Source: Anoplolepis gracilipes (taxonomy: Eukaryota > Arthropoda > Insecta > Hymenoptera > Formicidae). Taken from it: a DNA stretch of 64,000 nucleotides. Below the pieces are notes generated by a model. It did no database searches. It was not told the DNA's origin and saw only the letters and a program-made list of their open reading frames with translations. The DNA is taken from positions 4,247,501 through 4,311,500 of the forward strand of contig NC_132982.1 in NCBI RefSeq assembly GCF_047496725.1. The letters are read 5' to 3'. This document shows positions 24,515-37,960 of this stretch, one piece after another; position 1 is the stretch's first letter; each line of letters begins with the position of its first letter. The translations under genes and the position numbers were made by a program.

Positions 24515-26262
24515 GCCCTCGAAAGGGAAAAGATCAATTTTAATAAGAAATCAAATAGTGAAAATAAAGTATATTAATATTAAATCAAATAATTTTATCA
24601 AATTCCCCCTTTATTGACATCAGGATCCGCTAATGCAAGACACATATATAGCATAGAAAAATTTCTTCTAAAAATAAGTGAAAACACATGCCAAATACAA
24701 AAAGAGTATCCATGCTTCTCTACAACAAATAGAAGTTAAAAAAAAAACAAAAATTCAAAATATTTAATATTAAAATCTGTTATTTATATATATTTTTGGC
24801 GCTTTTTACCATAAGATAAAAATTTCACCAATTGATATATAACAGGCAATGGAACATTTTCTAGCAATGTCTTAATAAAATATGAGGAGATATTGTAAAA
24901 GTAAGTCTTAAAAATTCAACGTTAATGTGATTTAATAATGCTTTTGCACGGCATTCCCGAAATTAAAATGAATTACTCACAGCACAATAAAATGTATCGC
25001 GCAACATTTTCACGATACTTCCAAACTACATAATTAACGCGATAGCGCGATTACACTTCCGATATCGATCGAAAATGATAAAAACTGTTTGAGAACTTGG
25101 CTTCCCTTTTAGGATAAAAGTATTTTCCAGGTACTGTGAGTCTTCCCACCGACATCAAAGTGTACTCAAAGTGCACTGAGAGAGTTTCATCAGGCAAAAA
25201 CCCAATGCAATATATACTTCAAAAAACGAGCCAATACGCTTTGCCTCTATAAAAAATATACTTTCTGAATTAAGATAAATTACAAAATATATTATATTAT
25301 TATAAATTTTGAAGTTTATTAACTTTTTAAGTTTATTAATAATACAAGTTGTTTAAATATAATTGCTGTTTATAAAAAATGTCGCATTTCAAAGGATATA
25401 TACAGAGCAAATTGTACTACTATAATATTATAACACACGTACAGAGCATAAAAAACGTTAAGATGTCAGTTCACTGGCATTACATGATGGCAGGCGAGCT
25501 TATTCTCGCAAATAGAGACGTGAAAAACTTTTTAAGAACTGAGTAGCTGGAAAAATTACGATCTTCGCGCGACTCAATCGAAGGCCAGAGAAGAGAGCTG
25601 TTATTTTTGTTCAATATTATTATTACCCCGAGAGAGAGAGAGAAAACGCATCTCGAAAGGCGCGTTTGCCGGAAAATGCTCCCGGTAATAGCGCCAACCT
25701 TGCCGATCCCAAGTTTGCAGTTTTAGTACACGGCGATTGAATAAACATGTCATAACGCAAAGCGACGCCCGAGATACTGACGTTTCGTCCCGGGCAAACT
25801 TGTCGGACCATTTCCCGCGGAGTTGCCTCATTCGCAGGCGAATTATGACAGTCGTGCGCGGAACCAGCGAGAGAGTAAGTCGTGAAAAATCCGGCCGTTG
25901 TTGCTGCTGTTGCAAGAAAATGAAACTCAGAGAGATGTTAAGTCTGCTACCACGAGAGGAAGTCGCGCGCATCAGGTCTATAGCAGACAGAAGCACGACA
26001 TCGTAACGTCCCTTGGGGATTTCTCACGTGAATTCTTTATTATATCTAAGTGGAAGGCAAAAAGAATTTTAACAAGCTTACTGAAATATTTTATATTAAT
26101 ACTTTGCATTTGCATCTTTTTTAAATTCATATGCAAAACTTAAAAGTAATAGCATAGACAGAATGTCTAAAGTTTCTTTTTTTGTGAGAAGGATGGCTGG
26201 AGCCAAACCTTACTGCAAATTTTATACTTTTGTCTACAAGAACGGGTCTCTGTAACATATAT

Positions 26263-26392
26263 TTCATGTTGAATTAAGAGTCTTATTCGCGATTGAAAAC
26301 TTACCAAAGCGATTCCTGTCGAACATTTTTAATATACATATATCGCTTTGATAGGTTTTCAATGGCAAATAAGACTCTCAAGTCAACATGAA
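26263..26392. repeat. Near-perfect hairpin with 51-nt arms and a 28-nt loop
   Basis: The left arm (26263-26313) begins TTCATGTTGAATTAAGAGTC. The right arm (26342-26392), read on the complement, begins TTCATGTTGACTTGAGAGTC. The arms align without gaps and with 6 mismatches. In a minus-strand transcript three of the six mismatches become G:U pairs. It could be a fold-back MITE or a miRNA-like/siRNA hairpin locus. Confidence 0.75.
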
Positions 26393-26942
26393 GCCTCATG
26401 ATACATAAAGGAACATACGTAACAAAAAAGATGACACGCGAATGCATCGTGAGATTAAATAAGGATGTGGACTTGCCCGCGTAATCTTCCATTCATATGC
26501 TAAAACGACATTCGGGATCGGTATGCTCAGACGATGACGAATCCGGGCGTGTCCGCGGATCCGATCGAAGATCGTGACCGCTACCGATTCGTCGATCATG
26601 GCTCTATTTTCCAATGCACGCTGCTGATCGGCGCACTTGTCAGGAACAATGAGCCGCTTTCATAAGAAGCTAAATTCCTGAAGTGGAGATACGCGGACAC
26701 TCTCGGGACCACTTTCGAGCGATTCGGGCGACACAGTGTCGCCAGCGTTAGCAGACGCGTCGGTTATCAATGCAGCCGACACGGTGATTGCCAAGTAAGC
26801 TTGATTATTATTGACGCATTCAAATTGTATTTTTTGTTTAATCTCAAGTGGAGCTGGTCGGTCAAAAAATTTCAATTTTATATTTAATATTGAAAATTTT
26901 GTAAATCTTCTACTTTCATTGTAATATTAATATAATGATTTC

Positions 26943-26985
26943 AATGAAAAGAAATTTTAATTTCTGATTAAAATTTCTTTTCATT
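26943..26985. repeat. Perfect 18-nt inverted repeat with a 7-nt loop
   Basis: AATGAAAAGAAATTTTAA (26943-26960) is mirrored exactly by its complement at 26968-26985. It sits in AT-rich DNA and has no neighbouring gene or U-tract context that would make it a terminator. Confidence 0.6.
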
Positions 26986-29366
26986 AAATTCAATTCGAGA
27001 TTAATGGAAAGGTTCCGTTCACACTTTCTTCAATTGGTTTCAAAACTTTTCAATTTTAATTATTAAAATTGTCGTTTGCTTTGCCTTCAACACCATAACA
27101 TTTCTTACAGCACATTCGCGAAACAAGCGTGGCCGTTTCTGTATTATAGAATAAAATCAATCGCGAGAAATATCATATATATATATATGATCCCGATGGA
27201 TGATCGACGTGGCCAAACATCGTAGAATACATCTGCTGTCAGTCGATTGGTCGCGCATAAAAATGTCAGCCGAGCGGGCAGTCGTATAACACTCATGGCT
27301 CGCAAACAAATCTTATCCCGCGCATTCCGCGGCCAGAGAGAAAAAGAGAGAGAATGGAGCCCACGAGAGAGGCAATCTACCGAGAGAATGACCTGTATAC
27401 GCCTCTTACATTAACCCACGACTACCGCGGTTAAATTTCGGTAACGTTTATCGCTCCACAGATCTTATCGTTTGTATTGACGCCGGTCAAAAAAAAATTT
27501 ACGTACACAATATTATATATATATGTATATAGTATATAAAATATATAGTTCTATTTGAAAAGTAAAATATGTATAAAAAAATTATTAAAAATTCAAAATC
27601 TCTTATTCCCATGAAAAGTGATGCAAAAAAGCCTGCAAGTCCAGATAAAATTCTTTCCTCATTAGGCGCACCGGAGACAAGACGATTTGGCGCAGCGTTT
27701 ATGAGAGAGAGTCCCAGTGAGTAATGGAGGAGAATGAAGGTGCTAGCGCATTTGCCACGCAGCACGCGACGCCTCGGTAACAATGGGACCCTCGCGCGAG
27801 ATGCACGCGTGGGTGCATCATCGTGCGTTTATTTCGCGAGGACAGCGCGAAATCTCATGTTTACAGCAACGTGGCGTGGGACAAGTGTGCCTCGCATCGC
27901 GGTTCTCTGCCATCGGCTTTTGTCTCTGACGATTATTTTTTCTTATTCGCATATCATCGAAACTTGAATAAAGCGCGATATCGAAAAGTGTAAAGAGAGA
28001 ATGTTTGTAGGATTTTTATTAACATAAATTTTTAAATATAATGGGTGTTGAAAATCAAAATCTAAAAAAAGAATACAAATAAAATTGATAATCTGGACAC
28101 GGAAGAAGTTTATCGATAAATATGATTGGTACATTATTTTTAAAAGTATATTGTATAATCAGTACTTTATATACTTAATTTACTCCGAGGAGAGAAATTT
28201 GAACGTAAAATCTATCAGCGAATTTATATCCCCAAATACGAGGGAAATTATTGTCAATTCTCATAATCTCGATAATGCGGGGAAAATATATCGCCAATAA
28301 ATAATAAGTATATAGTCAGAGTTTAATGCTTCCACGGAATGTTTTGGAACCACGCATCTGCCGTAGATGTCTGAACACATGAGCACTTATAGAATAATGG
28401 TAATTTTATGTCTCCTTTGCTTGTCACTTGCCGAGAATCTGTCTTTCGAAATGGTGAATGGAGACGTAAGAACAATATCGACATTAAAACTGAGCGTCGT
28501 ATGTCATTCTTAGCGGGTCCGCGGTAAGCGGGATCACCATAATTTTCCTCTACGATAGTGTCGGTCCAAACCGGAAACGTCGTAATCTCGTGAATGTGAG
28601 CACACTCACGCGAGCATCCATGAATACCTGGAAAAGGCGCTCACGGCTCACGAGATGCTCAATAATTTAGAAAGTTTGACGTTTAATAATAGTAATCAGC
28701 GTCCGAAGATTCATGGCTACGATAATGCTGGATAATATAATGTTTCTAAAAGTCAGCGAATGCCTCTAGAGATCTTTCTGTTATATTCGTGTTATCTCGA
28801 ATTTTATTTGGCAATAATCGCTTAAATGCCGTGTAAGATCAGCCATACGCGTCACTTTCTACCGTAAATAATAATGCAGTTACCCTGTTTTTTTTTTTTT
28901 ACATGAAAAAATTATATCTTGGAAAAGCCTAGATATAATAATTGAAATAGATAACTCTATAAGTAATTCTGTGTCTTATAATAGAAAAATAAAACAAGTC
29001 TTTATGTAAAATTAATATTCAAGATATATCTGTGGAAAGTGTCCAAGAATTATTGCCGAGTCAGTGTATATGCTTTTAAATGACATTTGTTATAATTTTA
29101 TTACAAGACACGAAATAAAAATAATATATAATGATGTTCAAGTAATAAAAATTATAAAGTATATGGTAGAAAGTTCGGTAGCCAGTTGCTGAAATTGATC
29201 CTACGACCGTGTCTTCCCGATTCACCTACCGCAGATAAGACACCTAGGCGGCGAAAGTCGACGGTCCGAAACCGAAAACCACCCTTCCGCCCTCGGCACT
29301 CGCGTAAATCACTCGGGGCGACTTCGGCTTAGCGCGAAATTTACTACCACGTCGTACACGTTCGAA

Positions 29367-29465
29367 ATGCAAACGTTTACGTACGGCGGGCGTAACTTGC
29401 AGCCTGCAGCAGCAGCAGCAGCAGCACCAGCTCACCAACGAACATTTGCCGTGGCTCCCATGTGA
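29367..29465 (+). CDS. Possible 32-codon small ORF with an alanine run
   Basis: ATG at 29367 reads MQTFTYGGRNLQP, then seven alanines encoded by the (GCA)n repeat, then PAHQRTFAVAPM and TGA at 29463-29465. It lies in a GC-richer island (29220-29520). An alternative plus frame reads the same repeat as glutamines and stays open longer (to about 29600) but lacks a start. This is a weak candidate, listed because of its compact start-to-stop structure. Confidence 0.15.
   Translation: MQTFTYGGRNLQPAAAAAAAPAHQRTFAVAPM
29403..29427. repeat. (CAG)n trinucleotide repeat
   Basis: About seven CAG-type units. They read as alanine in the small ORF at 29367-29465. Confidence 0.85.
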
Positions 29466-32400
29466 CACTCCACGGCCGATCTTAAATTCGTCCGCCGTTC
29501 ATCGTGCGGATCAGGGTCTCATCTTGGTCGAAACACAGTTTATAATCTCGCAAAATATTGGTAAATCCTCTATCTTGAAAATTATGATCGAGATTAAATC
29601 CGGATAACTTTTTAAATCTGTAATTAAACTATCACGATTTAATTCTCTTGTCAAAAGATAATTTAATTATGCTAGAATAGTGCTTTTTTTTTATTTCAAC
29701 ATTGAGTTTAATCCCGAACAAACTACACTTTCATCGTTTCGTATTATTTTTGCTTCTTAATAAACGAAATATTTATGTATCAATAAATGAGAGGGCAATA
29801 AAAAATTGTTTTTTTATTATGAAATTGTTCATGGGAGACTTTAAGTTTCTATTTGCGAGAAATAAAGTGACATTTAGTTGCTTTTAAAGTAATATCAATA
29901 TTATCGCAAATACTTGTTTTATAATATTGGTATTAATAATGGATATTATTTCTGTGAGAGAATAATGCAGGAATTTAAAACAGGTAACATTGGCACAATC
30001 GGAGGAGAACCGCCCGGCACTTTAACCGCTCGGCATAAAATATGTGATTTCTATGCAACGCGAATTTGCATTTATCGCGGACGTAAATGTTAAACAAGAG
30101 AGTTTCTATATGAGCAATAACACGTCGCACTGCGTGGAGTAGATTTGACAGGCGTACAGCTGAGAGAACTATAAATCATTAATGAGGTTTAATATATTCT
30201 TTCCTCTCTGCACACAACTAATTTCTTAATACTCTATCAATCTCTACGTCGAAAATAACTATTAATCTCGTAACCTAACCGAATCGAGAAAAACACTATT
30301 GTATGTTCTATTATTATTCTTACCATTATTATGCTTTGCAACAATTCAGACACATGCTTGTCAACTTTGTTGAATGATTAAAATGTTTTAAGAGAGATTT
30401 CCTCTTCCAGTTATCTAAGGTAAAATAAAACATGTAACGAAGAGATATGGAGCCTTTTTCATTTAATTCCTTCTGGCGTATAAAGTCGTTCAAATGATAA
30501 GTCCCATGACAAAGATCGTCCCGTACAAGCTTAATAATCCGATATATCGCAGCTGAAGAGATACGATACGTCGATTTCCCAGGACTCTCTACGGCGTATC
30601 GTCGCGGCGGATATTTATAGCGAATGGAGAATTACGAGAGTATTAATTTGACAGGGTACGATCGGCTCGACGACAGAGAGTGGTCGGATATAAAGTAAAT
30701 TATATCGGTGTATCTGCGGCCCGCGGACGCAGAGATTAAAACCGAAAAATCCAAATAAATCCTGTCCACCTCGATGCTGACGGGGCCGCGATGAAATCGA
30801 TTCGGATCTGCCCCGTTTGCTCGTAGGGAGGCTTAACGCGGCTTAATATGTTTATCGACGCCCGTGATCGCCGCCATCCATTCGTCACGTCCGGACGGTG
30901 CATGAGCACGTGTGTACTCACCAGGAATCCGTAGCGCTAATACCGCCGAGACCGCGGAATATTTGGAAAAAATATTTAAAGCGAGTGAGAGAAGAAATAA
31001 AATAATGTAAAATCGTTAAAAATGTATATCTTTTTTATATGAATTTCTATTTCCTTTCTCAGCGGAACATAACAATGATCTGAAAGTAATGTAGCAAAAT
31101 TACATAATAAAATGTAAAAAAAAATTTCTATTTAATTTCACGTACCTAAATATTTTAAGATAAGTGTTTAAGATAAATTAGATGACAATTTTAAATTGAC
31201 GTCGAGATAAGATCGACTCCGAAATTTGTGTCCAAGGATATTCAAGTTCAAAGAATCCTACCATTATCCGAGATTCTCACACATATTTTATTCTCCCCTA
31301 CTCCCTATACAACTGTAGACGACCTGTTCGTATGCGCGCGTGCATTCCTGACGCTTAGTCTCTGGCTCGGACGCGGAGCAAGAAGCGGAGGAGAGAGACC
31401 GGGACTGAAAAAGACGAATGGTAGACAAATATGGGCAGGACGGTTTCTATGTGCACTTCCCATTACCGGGCACCCACGCACGACGCGGGGTAACGCCGGG
31501 ACTCGGACAAGAGAAGAAGGAAGGAGTGCGTTGCACTTAATGGATTCCCGAGATTGAATTTATCCCGAGCGCGTTCGCGCAACACGCACGCGGAATATGT
31601 CAGGGACGCGCGCCTAATCTCGCGTGATTAACGAGTACGAATATATCGGCGCTTAGTATCGCCGATATTAATAACGTGCGATTCGATCGAAGGAGCGATC
31701 GTTGCAATAATGGAGTCGGCAACGACGGCGGTTCGTTAGAAGTAATGAAGATCGATCGCGTTAATGACGATAACACGGCACGCGGCCAAGCGTTTCACGA
31801 TTAATTGAACGTAACGCGGGATACGCGCGACATTCATATTCGCGGTTGTCGGATCGCTTTTAGAAGGCGCCACATAAGTACCTACGATCACCCTTAAAAC
31901 AGTAATAATATCAAGAAACTTATAAATTGTACATCTAATGGGCCAAATTTGGAGGACGCAACAAAATAAAAGAGGAAAAGATACATTGCTTACAATATCT
32001 TATCTCACTTATCTCCTTAGATAACCACCTTTTTTCTCTTGACGTATAAAAATACTTTTGTCGATGGAACATTCATTGTGGATTTGTTGTAGACCATAAC
32101 TTTTTAAGGGAGATTCCTTTTTTTTCGACCATTCGCACTTTGCGGTGCTCGAGAACCATCTTACGCCGGTCGGCGATCGAACGTAATATCCCGTCTCATC
32201 ATAACCGGCGTGTGAATTATGATAATGCGAATGTACACAAGTCGTTCTTTTTATCGGCTCGTATTCCCGCCGCGTGGAGAAAGCTGGGACACACAATAGC
32301 GCGTGCGAATCGCGCATATCTCAACTCGACATCCCACATGTCGAACGTTACGCAGGATCACCTTCGCCGAGGATCGAAAATTAGTCGCGAATATAAAAAC

Positions 32401-35009
32401 CACAAGACCTCCCAGGCAAAATCTCCAAAAATAATTTTTAAAAAATTCTGATTAAATGACAAACAATTTCACCTATAATTTACCCATAATTATATAATTA
32501 TTAAACAAACGGTAAAATATATATATAATACGCGATATATTTATCACACGAATAACGTGAACTAAATAAAAATTAAATAAAAAACTAAAAATAAAAAATT
32601 TATACATATAGAAAGTTAATAAAATATTTTTTTACGTGATAATTCTCTTATAACACTTATATTCAATCTTTTCACGTCACCCAGAATCATTTAAAATTTC
32701 AGGACGCTACGAGAGCGTCACTGATTTTCCAAATACGACCTAATCCAGTCGTCGTGCCATAACTTATAGCACTCTTTTCATTTTTATGCAAATTCCGGTA
32801 CTTACAATCTGTCGTTGCGCGCGATCGTGACACCGGATACGTGAAAAAAGGACGTGTCTACTCCGGCGATCTCGTGGCCCGTGAGACTTTCGCTTTCTTA
32901 CACGAGGACGGGAACATTTGTACATGTCGCGTGCCACTACAATCACCATGATTATACGCAGAGTGAAAGGACTTTCAATGCCTGTGTACGTGCGACATAC
33001 GTATTTACAAATTTTCCTGTCTTCGCTCAAACGATAAAAATAAATAATTCTCAACTGATCACTATAGTACAAAGCTCCACATCAGATGTTCTAAAGATAT
33101 TGCATGCTTTCATCGACCGGATTTTTTTAATTGCCTGAAGCGTCTTTTCTTATCAAGGGTCTAATGGGAAACCTAATTAAAGAGATATTTAAATCCGTCT
33201 TATAATATTTTTATTTGTATTTGAATATCAGAATCATAATCATTTTTAGATAAAAATAAACATTATTTGTGATACATTTTATTAAAGAATATATCGTGGA
33301 CGGAATATTGCCACTGAATTTTAAAATGTGTGAAAATATCAAATTATGTAAAAATGTAGACACTCATTAAGTGATACTTAAACCTGGAAATAAATGTGTT
33401 AAAAATATCAATATATCTGGATTTAAATTTCATATACACACATTAGTATTCAAATAGTCTTGATGCCGAGGCGCAGTTCATTTGCGAAAGCTGCGCGAAA
33501 CGGCGTTGATCGTCTTAAAGATAGTGTGTGACTTAAGGCACTAAGTGCGAATCACCGACTGAGTTACAGGTTTCATTTCATATCGATATTCTAATTTTAC
33601 TACCCGATCGCCGCTCGTAAATGGCGAGGATTAAGAAGTGGCGAGGTGCTAGGTTTTGCGTTACGCGATATGCCGTAGGTGTCGGGAAGTGGAAAACGAC
33701 GCTAATTGATCGTCATCTTGACATGATGCGACGATCGGGACAAAACTAGCTCTGATTAAAAGCGTGGTTCGTACTCACAAAATGTCGTCAATAAACTGTC
33801 CTTGAAATGTGTTCATATCTTTGTTTTTACCGTAGTTTATGTTGACAATGTTTACACCGGCGGTACTGTTTAACTTCATAAAATACTGCAACAAGAAATC
33901 AAATATGTACAAACAGTCTCTTTAATAAATAATTCCGATAAAAAATCACTGATATATTTTAATAAATATAATATATTTTATATATATTAATTATAACATA
34001 TATTATATTATATATTATGTTATATATTTTTTATTATAAAGTAATATATCATTTTTTAAGGTACAGTATTTTTGACCTCAAACAAAGTGTGCAAAATTTC
34101 GGCAAATAAAAGTTGCAGCTTAATCCAAATCTATAAGACTTGGGCACATGATAGTACGTATTATTTTTGCTCGACTCACTTGTTGACACTGAGATTCTAA
34201 AGCTGATTATACTCGATAATTCTACGTCTCGTTATACTGTGCAACAAATTTCACACAACATCGATCGAAGATTGCTCGCTATCTGTTTACGAGCATCTAG
34301 GGAACATCGTGGCAGAGGAAAAATCTTAATGTGAAAGCGCTGTCTAATCGCGAGATAAATTATCTTAAGGAGATATAATAGAAAACGCGCGAGATTGCAA
34401 ACGCTCTATCGCCGGAAGACGTTAAGTGACTCGGCTTCCATCATTTCAGTGTAGCAATTGATTCAAACGTACGCGCACTTCAGTTCTCTCTAAAAATATA
34501 CGCTGAAATGTTAGGAACGTGAATCGAGCGCGCCGATCGCGGATGCAAATTTTTCCATCCGCCAAGTAACGAGCCAGTTCTTTGGAAAACTGCACGTGGA
34601 ACTCAGACTCCAAGAGAGAAGAGAAGAGTAAGGAATAGAGAGAAACGTGATTCGTTCTGTTATAGGAACGCAATTTCCTTTGCAGAATGGCAATTGAAAA
34701 GTCTAATAAAATATAAAGATGCTAAAGAGAATTATCAGTTATTACAGATGAAGAGAAACTTATTTATTATTCCGGAGAACAAGTCTCGACAAAATAAATG
34801 CATATATAGTTGTGCAGGAAGATGGAAATATATATACACATAGAGGAAGAGGAGAATACATATACATATACTCATAAAATATAATAAATATACAGGAAAT
34901 GATCTAAATTTTTTCTTAGATGAAATCACGTATTTTTTCTTACAAATATTTTAGAGAATAACGTACAATGAAAATTTCACACGAGACGGTATCATAGAAC
35001 GTACTATTA

Positions 35010-35351
35010 CAGGATGTATACTCAAATTTTGTAAAAAAAATTCCCTGAGAATTCTAGGATCTTCCAGGTATTTTTGTTCAAAATTCCAGGTAAAATATTT
35101 TTAGATGCAATTTTAAAATAAGCTTATTTATTTTAGCGTATCATTTTTTTGACATAAACAAAAAACATATACTTTAAGCAGATTTTAAACTTAAAATATT
35201 GAAAATTTTTAAAATAAGTACTTTTTTGACATTTTTTTAAATTCCCTGAATCCTAACGAAATTCCACGAGAATTCCATGATTTTTCAAGGTATAACAAAA
35301 TTCCCTGAGAATACCAGATTTTCCAGGCTTTTCCCGGGAGTATACACCCTG
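35010..35351. mobile_element. 342-bp MITE with CAGG(A/G)TGTATACTC ends and a TATTA target-site duplication
   Basis: The left end reads CAGGATGTATACTC. The right end, on the complement, reads CAGGGTGTATACTC. The element is flanked by an exact 5-bp direct repeat TATTA (35005-35009 and 35352-35356). The interior is built from variants of ATTCCCTGAGAATTC / TTCCAGG on both arms and contains no ORF. A related decayed copy occurs at 3772-3870. Confidence 0.8.
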
Positions 35352-36264
35352 TATTAATGTCATATACGAAAAAACAAATATAAAAAGAATGAGACAAGAG
35401 AATGCGTGGAGAGGAGAGAGACAACGGACGAAGGAGATCGGGGTTCAGAGCGTCCGGGCCCGTAACGTAACTCAGTGCCAGAGCGTTTCTTCCCGGACGT
35501 TGTAGCCACGTATCAAATATGCAAATGCGAGTGCATAATTTGTCGTTTGCGCGCGCCGAGACCGCGCAGTGGAAAGACGAGTACAATGCGTCCTGAGCGA
35601 ATCCTGGGCCTCATCGGGTCCGCCGAGCGGAATCGAGAGTCGGCACGCCAAGTATTTATAACGGATAATTGAGGGGAAGGAAAAGTAAAGAGGAGAAGAT
35701 TGCAAACCTCATCAGATAATGTATCCGCTCAGAGTATATGGCTCTATTACTTCGGGACTATCTTCGGGCATGTTATTCCGATATAGCTTGATTTTTCGCG
35801 CATCCCGATGAAGTTTTCAGCTTCCCCCTTCTCTCTCTCCCCCTCCCTCCCCACCCTCTTTGCTCTGGTTCCTTCCTCGTTCCTTTTCTGTTCACCTTGG
35901 TCCCTCGTCCTGCGCTACGTCGTACGATAACGTAATTGGTCCGCGAAATTATCTGATTTGCGGCTCACGACGCGACGGTCGGAAAACGGAGAGACTCGTT
36001 CCTCGAGGAGAGGTCCGGACCCCGGAGATTGTACGAGGCCGCTTGCCCGGAGTTGTACGAGTAATTTGTATCGCGAAGTATATTAAGGAAATGCTGATAC
36101 CGATACAGTATGCGGTTAGCTTCTCATTCAATTCGGGATAAAGTGCACGTGCGATAAAGAGATATTCAAAAGCACATTTTGACGAGATAAGAGAAGCGCA
36201 ATTGGAAGCTGCGTCGTTTCGCGTAGCAGTTACTGAGGATTGGATCGAAAATGTTACGGGAATA

Positions 36265-36306
36265 ATTTTAAGATAGATAATCTTAAAATCCGCAGAATAA
36301 TCTGCG
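36265..36306. repeat. Two adjacent small perfect hairpins
   Basis: ATTTTAAGAT / ATCTTAAAAT with a 5-nt loop (36265-36289) is followed one base later by CGCAGA / TCTGCG with an ATAA loop (36291-36306). The function is unknown and it may be chance. Confidence 0.4.
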
Positions 36307-36481
36307 TATAATTTTCTTATCGCACCCTGCTTCTTGTAGTATTCCGTGTACAATTTTTATTTCTCCAATTATTTTTCATGTTTTTCACTTTTGTACCTTA
36401 TTAGGTATTATGTTTAACAACGTTGCGTTGAAAGAGAATTATTTTACAATAAAACGGATTAATTTTAAATGTTTAACCGAG

Positions 36482-36483
<2 letters not shown>

Positions 36484-36524
<41 letters not shown>
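36484..36524. repeat. (CT)20 microsatellite
   Basis: An uninterrupted CT array. Confidence 0.9.
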
Positions 36525-36527
<3 letters not shown>

Positions 36528-37769
36528 GTTTGTTCTTTTAATTCACGGTGTCCGTCCTACAACTTTCGGAACGCAACGTGTATTTACGCGATGCACATAT
36601 GCAAATGTCTCCCTTGCGTATGATACAAGTGTTCGTAGCATCATAAATACAAGGTGTAGGAGAATGGTATTGTGAGCGTTGCCATTGTATGGGAGAATTT
36701 AAATCAAGGCCCGAAATGCGCGCGCTCGAAACGGACGCTTCCTACCAAGTTTCAAACCAGTATCGAAGCAATATTCGACAACCACCTACGCGTACCCCCG
36801 TGGAGAAAGTCGCCCTTCTGCGTCTGAATTTATTGCAATCGTTGCGCGCGCAAAAGTATCCAAGAGGGAGCCCTTAATTTCTCTCGCTCACTACGAGAGC
36901 ATAAAATTAAACGCCCGAGAACGTAAACAGCTTCTCGCAACTTAGAGAGCTTGTTCCCACGCTTGAATATAAAGGGATCTCTATCTTTATTAAGAATAAA
37001 TTTCGTATATATTTACTTTTAAGCATAAAAATAATGGAATATTAAGATTATATTAAGATTATATATTCGCTTGAATTATATACTTGAGATGAAATATTTA
37101 ATACTCAAATTTTTAAATACTTTACTGATATATGTTATAAGTATATCAAAATATTGGATTGTTGAAATCTTGAATTATAAATTTTATTAAGTAATTATAA
37201 ATTTTAATTATATGTATAATATATTATAATATATGTATAATACAATATTATATATTCAAGTTATAAATTATCGAATGTAATTATATTGAAATAATGAAGG
37301 TAAAAGACTTTATTTCAGATTTCAAGCAAATATCAAAGTAAGCGACAGGAATAATAGTACCATCGTTTTACGAGGATCAAGTGCAGCGAACCAGAGAACA
37401 GCTTCCCATGCGATGAAGACATTCAAGCTCGAGCGCGCTCGTGATCGCCCCGTAAATTTCCCGGGAACGGCAGATACGATCAGGTCCGCGAATAATTTTT
37501 GGATCGGTCATGAATCCTCGCAATTCAGTCTACTCCGATGAAATTTACGGAGATGAAATGTCAAGAGCGAACGATGAACAAGCGGGATAAGTAGACGAGA
37601 AGAAAAGAGGGATTACTTTAATTGGGACTTTTCTTTTTTTTTTTTTAAACCAGATATATTTCTGCGGCTAAAGTTTACTTAATTATTAATATTTAATTGA
37701 TTAAAATGTTCTTTAATAATTTTAATTTAAATTTTATCGATGCATAAAAGCAACAGGTTACTAATTCGA

Positions 37770-37960
37770 TCGATATATCTGTAAATTCATAAATCTATAC
37801 TCTATAGAGACAGCCAGATCTGGATACATAAATCTGTAAATTGCTGGCTCTATGGATGATTTACAAGTTCATAGATTGCTACGTCCGTACACACAGATGT
37901 ATAGCTTGTTAAATCTATAAATCTGTAAATCCATAAATTCACATTCTTATACGTTACGTT
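37770..37960. repeat. Degenerate array of TAAATCTGTAAAT / CCATAAATTC motifs
   Basis: Variants such as ATCTGTAAATTCATAAATCT, ACATAAATCTGTAAATTGC and TTAAATCTATAAATCTGTAA recur irregularly. The motif is the reverse complement of that repeated at 18605-18800, indicating a shared origin or a shared simple sequence. Confidence 0.55.

Larger units (their letters stand above)
20901..26262. other. Non-coding stretch with microsatellites
   Basis: This contains a (CCCT)n tract (21433-21461), GC-rich patches (21540-21900, 22540-22920, 23580-23880), a long CT repeat (23726-23769), a 15-base C run (24500-24514) and long AT-rich sequence (22080-22440, 22960-23410, 24060-24380, 24540-25450). The plus ORF at 22660-22869 and those at 25601-26006 have no domain or convincing splice sites. 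Confidence 0.5.
26986..35004. other. Non-coding stretch
   Basis: AT-rich sequence alternates with GC/CpG-richer patches (27640-27920, 29220-29520, 30560-30950, 31330-31870). I found no exon with convincing splice sites apart from the weak small ORF at 29367. There are no tandem arrays of note, but (AT)n and poly-A/T runs are frequent. ORFs at 31228-31557, 32009-32451 and 32764-33138 overlap in opposite frames and look like chance. Confidence 0.45.
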
